Position numbers and translations under genes: made by a program. The notes under the pieces were generated by a model. That model saw nothing but the letters and a program-made list of their open reading frames with translations, did not search any database and was not told where the DNA came from. From positions 434,001-498,000 of the forward strand of contig JACONQ010000002.1 of assembly GCA_014281115.1 (NCBI GenBank): DNA of 64,000 nucleotides, given 5' to 3'. The DNA is from Laburnicola sp. R22_1. Lineage: Eukaryota > Ascomycota > Dothideomycetes > Pleosporales > Didymosphaeriaceae. Of this stretch, positions 59,530-64,000 are shown piece by piece (the first letter of the stretch is position 1; each line of letters begins with the position of its first letter).

Positions 59530-61264
59530 AGTGTTCTTCTTCTACTATAATAATCTAAAAACTAATTTATAGTCCTCCTTTTTCCTATTAATATAAGCCT
59601 ATATTATTTTAATATACTCCTTAATATCTATCTCTATATAAGTAGCTTTATAGACTAAGGAGATTACTCCTTTAAATTCTATTACTTCATAGAAATTATA
59701 TAAACTAATATATATAGGTTAGCTTTTCTAGCAAACTTCTTAGATATAAAAGTAGTAGTTAAACACCCTAAATTAAGTATAGTATACGCAAAGACAATAT
59801 TATTAATAAAAGTATTTATAGTAATTAGTATTAAATCTAGCTATATTTTTCTATATATATTAAAGTTCTTTTCTAGTTCCTCTATAGCCCGCTTTATCTT
59901 CTTCTTCTTCTAATAACTTCTAAGGGAAGAAGCTAGTTTTCTAACTCTACTAAGCTGTTAATATCCTTACTACTACTATTTATCTCTTTGGCCTTACTAG
60001 CCCTAACTTATATTAGGGGTATTATAGCTTAAAGGTAATAACTCTAGATATTATATCTCTTTTTACTATAGTAAAAGTATGCTTGTTCTTTATAGCGCTT
60101 CTCTAACTTCTTCTTAAAGATCTATTTAGCGCGCTTCTTAGTCTTTAGAGAATTTACTTTAGTAGTTCTTATAGTGCTAGAACGCGTAAGTGTCTAATCT
60201 ATAGTGTTAGTAGACTTATTAAAGGAGAAGGCTACTATGTAGAAGGGCTTTAATATCTTTATATAGCAAATGTTTTCCTTAACTATATTAACTCTATTTA
60301 TAAGTATTATAAGGTTCTAGTCTTTAAGAATCTTTAGTATAATTAGCCTATTCTATAAGTTTATATATAAAACTCTCTAGTAAATATTCTTTAAGTTTTT
60401 CTAGTTATCTTTATTAGCCTTAGTAGCTAAGCATATAAAGTTAGCAGTAAACTTAGTTAGTAGGATTTTATCCTATTAGCTAAGAAACAGCCTATTCTAT
60501 ATTTACTTCTCTACTAACTTATTATAGAAGCTTATATCTAAAAACTCTAGAATTTATTTTTAGAATAGGGTCCTTTCTTTATAAAGGCTAGTGTAATATT
60601 TACTACTTTACCTATTAGTCTACTTATAATATAATTAACTGTGTTTCTTAGAAGGGAGTAATCTTTATAAATTTTAGCCTTTATTATATATTCCTAATAT
60701 CAGTAATCCTAATAGCTTCTAGAGAATAACTCTAGATTAGGGAGTTAGGGGCACTAGCACTCTAGTAGTACTTTACTAAGCGCTAGTATTACTACTATTA
60801 TTTAAAAGGGGATTAAAGGCATAGTTTCTACTCTAGCATATTACTTTAATTAGGCGAGTTAATTAGCAATTACTCTTAGGAAGGCCTAGAGCTATTTACT
60901 AGTATTTTATTAAGCTACTAGTATAACTTAGAATTACTTTAAGCTAGTAAGACAGCCTATAATTTGCGTTAGTATATTTTAAAGAGCGTCTCCTTCTATA
61001 TTTTAGGTCTCCTCCCCCTTTTAGAGAGGTGCTTAGGGCCCTATTAACCTTTAGTTTTATAAATACTAGCAGACTAGTTTAATCTTTTATATATACTTTA
61101 TCTTATTGCAACCTCTTATGCATAGTTTCTTAGTAAGGTTAGTAGTAATATCTGCCTTTATAGCTCCTTACTATTAGAGTTTAGTAACTTATTACGCTAG
61201 ACGAGAAATAAGGATATTCTTTCTTTTATAAGAAGATCTTAGTGTTTCCTCTATTATACTTGTG
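59530..61264 (-). pseudogene. Gy1 copy 1 gag and protease region
   Basis: Parallel to 28130-29850 of copy 2 throughout. This is the gag-protease position between leader and RT. Motifs are too decayed for me to place the knuckle or the protease site. Confidence 0.55.
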
Positions 61265-61560
61265 TTTGTTCTATAGAGTTAAAGGATCTTAATATCTAAC
61301 TTAACTACGTATTTATTTATAGGGTTAAGATATCTTAGTATCTAACTTAACTACGTATTTATTTGTGGGGTTAAGGAACCTTAATATTTAACTTAACTGC
61401 GTGTTTATTCTATAGGGTTAAGAGATCTTAGTATCTAACTTAACTGCGTATTTGTTTATAGAGTTAAGGAATCTTAGTATCTAACTTAACTGCGTGTTTA
61501 TTTATAGAGTTAAGGGATCTTAATATCTAACTTAACTGCGTATTTATTTATAGGATTATT
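61265..61560 (-). repeat. ~47-bp minisatellite in the Gy1 leader, about six units
   Basis: GTTAAGG-ATCTTAGTATCTAACTTAACTGCG-type units repeat with a 46-47 bp period. Gy1 copy 2 and the fragment at 26150-26220 have a single unit, so the array expanded in this lineage. Confidence 0.9.
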
Positions 61561-61619
61561 CTTAGCATATTAGGAAGATCTAGCAAGCTCCTCTATTATA
61601 AGAGGTTAATTAAATTTAA

Positions 61620-61795
61620 TATAAGGGACTTTAGACTAAGAAGTTAGAGTTGCCTAAATAAACTTATAAATTTAATAGAGTTTAATAGTAACTCTAGCTA
61701 TAGACTTATATATACTCCTGACTTAGCAGAAGCACGGACCTAGAACTCTAAAGCAGTAGGCTAAGTAACTATAGAAGGGCGCTTAGCTCCTTACA
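61620..61795 (-). repeat. 5' LTR of Gy1 copy 1 (176 bp)
   Basis: Minus strand: starts TGTAAGGAGCTAAGCGCCC, ends AAGTCCCTTATA. Leader TTAAATTTAATTAACC follows. Confidence 0.9.
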
Positions 61796-61800
61796 GATTA

Positions 61801-62705
61801 GAGGATAAAGAGCCCACCTATTATAATAACCTTCCTAATAACAACCCTAAATTTACTAACCTAATTAATCCTAAGTTTAACTCCTTATAGAAAAAATACT
61901 TAAATAATAAATCTAATAGTAAACTATCTAATAAAATCTTCTAAAACGCTAATAATTAGGAGGTACCCCCTAACTATTAGCCCTTACTCTAATCTACTAG
62001 TTACCTACCTTATTCTACCCCTAGGGGCACCTTAAGCTACTAAAATAGATAGCCTAGTTTACTACTAATTAAGTAGCTCTCTAGCTAGCCTACTACGCGT
62101 AGGCACCTATTACTTTTAGCGCTCTTACCCCTAGTAGCTCTCTTACTAGCTAGCTTACTACTAATTTAGTAGCACTCTAACTAATACATATGTATAGGGC
62201 ATCTATAACTTTTAGTACTTCTATTCCTAGACGTCCCTACAACTACTAGTAGCACCTATAGCTTTAGGAGCTGTCCTGCCCTAATTAAAAACGATATAGT
62301 TAGGTTAATATAGTTTTTAACGCTTGTCTATAATACTAAAAAATATTATATAATATAATTACGCCTATACGCAATAGACTAACTAGAAATTTTTTAGCTA
62401 ACTATATTTTTATATAGTGTTAGAGCTAAGAATACGCTCTATTAGCAAAACGCTAAACACTAAAATATAGTTTTTACTATATTTTTCTACTAATCTACTA
62501 GTTTACCCCTAATAACTTTCCTTAATATCTCTACTAAATAGTAACTAAATTAAAACCTAAGGCTACGATTAGAACTATAGGGGCCTATTACCCCTATTGC
62601 AACCCTCTTTAGCCCTAAAATAGTGCTAGTTATATTAAAAATTTGCTAAAATATCCTATTTTTACGTACTTTTCTTCTTATTTTTAGACCTTAAAAGGGG
62701 AGTTA
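61801..62705 (+). other. Element C copy 2, 3' untranslated region
   Basis: About 0.9 kb between protease and LTR, matching the decayed region at 34364-39136. It provides uninterrupted sites for the pogo and mariner insertions there. No coding frame is seen. It ends in the polypurine run AAAAGGGGAG (about 62692-62701). Confidence 0.75.
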
Positions 62706-62993
62706 TATAACAGTCCTATGCTAGCCTCCCTACTAAGCACACCCTATTACCTTTCTTTTATACCCTATTTCTTTCTATCTACGCCTTTTACCTTTCTAAA
62801 GACGCCTTTCCTAGTTAGTGTTAGCGTGTAGCTAGTGTATGTCTATACCCTATACTACCCTTTATATAAGAAAGGGTCCTCTATATTTCTTTCTTATCTA
62901 TTGTCTTAGCATAGTATTAATTTAACTAGCTCTTTTAACTATTCTAGCTATCCCTAATAGGTTAGCCCTATAAGGCCGTGTACTGCCCTTACA
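62706..62993 (+). repeat. 3' LTR of element C copy 2 (288 bp)
   Basis: Starts TATAACAGTCCTATGC, ends CTGCCCTTACA; followed by AATAA. Confidence 0.88.
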
Positions 62994-62998
62994 AATAA

Positions 62999-64000
62999 TA
63001 CTCTTCTATATAGGGTTATTTTTAGACTTTATAATAGTCCTAGCTACTAAATCTAGTACTATCTCTAAAAGTAAGCTTTAAGAAAAGTAATATTAAGCCT
63101 AAAGCTAATAGGTAGTAAGTAATTATTTTATTTCTAGGCTATACTAGAGTAATAAGCCTAGTTTAAATTGTTCTAAAAATGTGCTAAACTTTCTAGTAGC
63201 TTTAAGTTTAGCTTTATCTTAGTGTATAAGCTACTTAAAGTCTACTAGTAAAAATTTATTACCTAGCTAATCTACTTTAAGTATAGTAATATTTTAATTA
63301 TGCTTAGGAGCCTTATAAGAAATTTTATTAGTGTAGACCTTTCTTAGTAATTTAATAATACTTTTCTTTTTTATAAGGCTAGGGACAAAGTAACTAGTTA
63401 TTTTAGAAGTAGCTATAGGCTGCTTTTTGTACTTAATAGATAATAAATTGCTAGTAGGGTTAAGTAGAAAAATCCTATAATAAATATTATATAAACTATT
63501 ATTAGTAGGGTACATATAAATATCCTCTACTATAATATCTATTATAGAGTTATATTAAGAGAACTTAAAGAACACTCTAGAGACTAGAAAGATCTCTTAA
63601 ATAAAAGGGCGATAGCTTACTATAGTATAATTAGTAGTAGAATTAAGCAAAGTAAGGTTGTAGAGAAAGTGTAGTAAATAGACCTAGGATAGTAAGTCTT
63701 ATATAGCGTGTAAGCTAGCGTATAGTCTAAACTAAAAAATAATTAAGTAAAAAATAAAGTATAAGATAAAATATATAAAACTTTAATCTCTATATTACTA
63801 CTATAGCCTAACTCTAATTTTCCTAGCTCTATACCTTGTGCCCTTGCTATAATAGCGCTAGAAGGTAGTTATTAGGCAAGTTAACTCTATAGGATATAGC
63901 GCAATAGTTGCTATTTATTATTTATTAATTACTATTTATTTTTAGAATATTAGAACTTTTAGGGTAGCCTCTCTAAATAGACCTTAGTATAGTATAGCAA
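62999..64000 (-). pseudogene. Element C copy 1: gag 5' half and leader
   Basis: The reverse complement parallels 49950-50910 of copy 2. A 73-codon stretch at 63515-63294 is still open (SNLLSIKYKKQPI, SLIKKKSIIKLLRKVY) and aligns in frame with copy 2 gag. The gag continues at 49137 after removal of C copy 2. The window ends inside the leader. Confidence 0.8.

Larger units (their letters stand above)
53468..61795 (-). mobile_element. Ty3/gypsy Gy1, copy 1, complete but RIP-inactivated (8328 bp)
   Basis: LTRs of exactly 176 bp at both ends, target duplication GATTA (53463-53467 and 61796-61800). In sense the 3' LTR is preceded by AGAGGGAAAGAGAGATA. The host element C reads straight through the insertion site (AGTAGTAGATTAGAGGATAAAG), as confirmed by C copy 1. 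It carries a 337-bp insertion and a leader minisatellite. Confidence 0.92.
49138..62993 (+). mobile_element. LTR element C, copy 2, inserted in copy 1
   Basis: LTRs 49138-49424 and 62706-62993; target duplication AATAA (49133-49137 and 62994-62998) in the gag of C copy 1, whose two halves lie outside. Without the nested Gy1 (8328 bp plus GATTA) it is about 5.5 kb: leader with tandem repeats, gag-protease, a long 3' untranslated region and a polypurine tract. Reverse transcriptase, RNase H and integrase are absent. Confidence 0.88.
34076..64000 (-). mobile_element. LTR element C, copy 1 (host of the nested stack), runs off the window
   Basis: Minus-sense order: gag 5' half (64000-62999), gag 3' half and protease (49137-46101), 3' untranslated region (39136-38687, 36680-36506, 34654-34364), 3' LTR (34363-34076). 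The gaps are later insertions: C copy 2, gypsy D, mariner and pogo. The 5' LTR lies beyond the right edge. It was inserted into copia E copy 2; GTAAT at 34071-34075 is the expected duplication. Confidence 0.8.

Noticed and set aside
61265..61560. Regular ~47-bp repeats considered as a CRISPR array
   Set aside because: Units are contiguous with no unique spacers, the DNA is fungal, and the array lies in a retrotransposon leader.
61819..62993. A 1.18-kb LTR for element C
   Set aside because: The repeat shared with 34076-39135 first looked like one long LTR. The 5' LTR at 49138-49424, its AATAA duplication and the polypurine tract at about 62692 show the LTR is only 287-288 bp; the rest is 3' untranslated region.

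Overview
The window looks like a heterochromatic, gene-free block from a filamentous ascomycete (Pezizomycotina). Almost the whole 64 kb is extremely rich in TA and poor in CA and TG. Ancestral coding frames can be read, but Gln and Trp codons have become TAA/TAG, Asp has become Asn and Gly has become Ser or Arg. This is the signature of Repeat-Induced Point mutation (RIP). Copies of every large element family lie in the same window, which is the condition RIP needs. I see no intact host gene, rRNA gene, credible tRNA gene or CRISPR array.

Layout, left to right. 1-3430: Ty1/copia relic (family E, + strand; integrase, RT, RNase H). About 3500-5643: a long RIP-degraded reading frame on the minus strand that I cannot identify. 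6067-10183: small LTR element A with 163-bp LTRs and a CTTAT target duplication, with a pogo/Fot1 transposon (6213-8063) in its 5' LTR. 10189-12490: AT-rich debris with small insertions. 12496-20170: complete but dead copia element B with 287-bp LTRs and a TAATT duplication, carrying a SINE-like insertion and a retroposon tail. 20171-21867: two long inverted triplet microsatellites and two more SINE-like copies. 21868-23791: second element A (minus), joined to an intron-containing Tc1-type transposon (23792-25884). 25887-30135: pieces of a Ty3/gypsy family (Gy1) around a solo-LTR-like insertion. 30141-34075: second copia E (minus), holding another solo LTR.

34076-64000 is one nested stack. 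The outermost visible element is a gag-protease-only LTR element (C, minus) running off the right end. Inserted into it are: a second pogo copy (34655-36505); a mariner (36683-38686) that itself contains a foldback MITE (37601-38294); a complete gypsy element D (39137-46095, 465-bp LTRs, AATAG duplication); and a second, oppositely oriented C element (49138-62993, AATAA duplication). That second C element contains a complete Gy1 (53468-61795, 176-bp LTRs, GATTA duplication), which contains a 337-bp insertion (59179-59515). Target duplications and uninterrupted paralogous sites elsewhere in the window support most of these joins.

The small insertions (mariner, MITE, solo LTRs, SINE-like pieces, Tc1 element) keep CA/TG dinucleotides and near-intact frames, while their hosts are saturated with RIP. 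The degree of RIP therefore acts as a relative clock. All families, boundaries and motifs were read by eye. Percent identities, RIP indices and database names were not computed.
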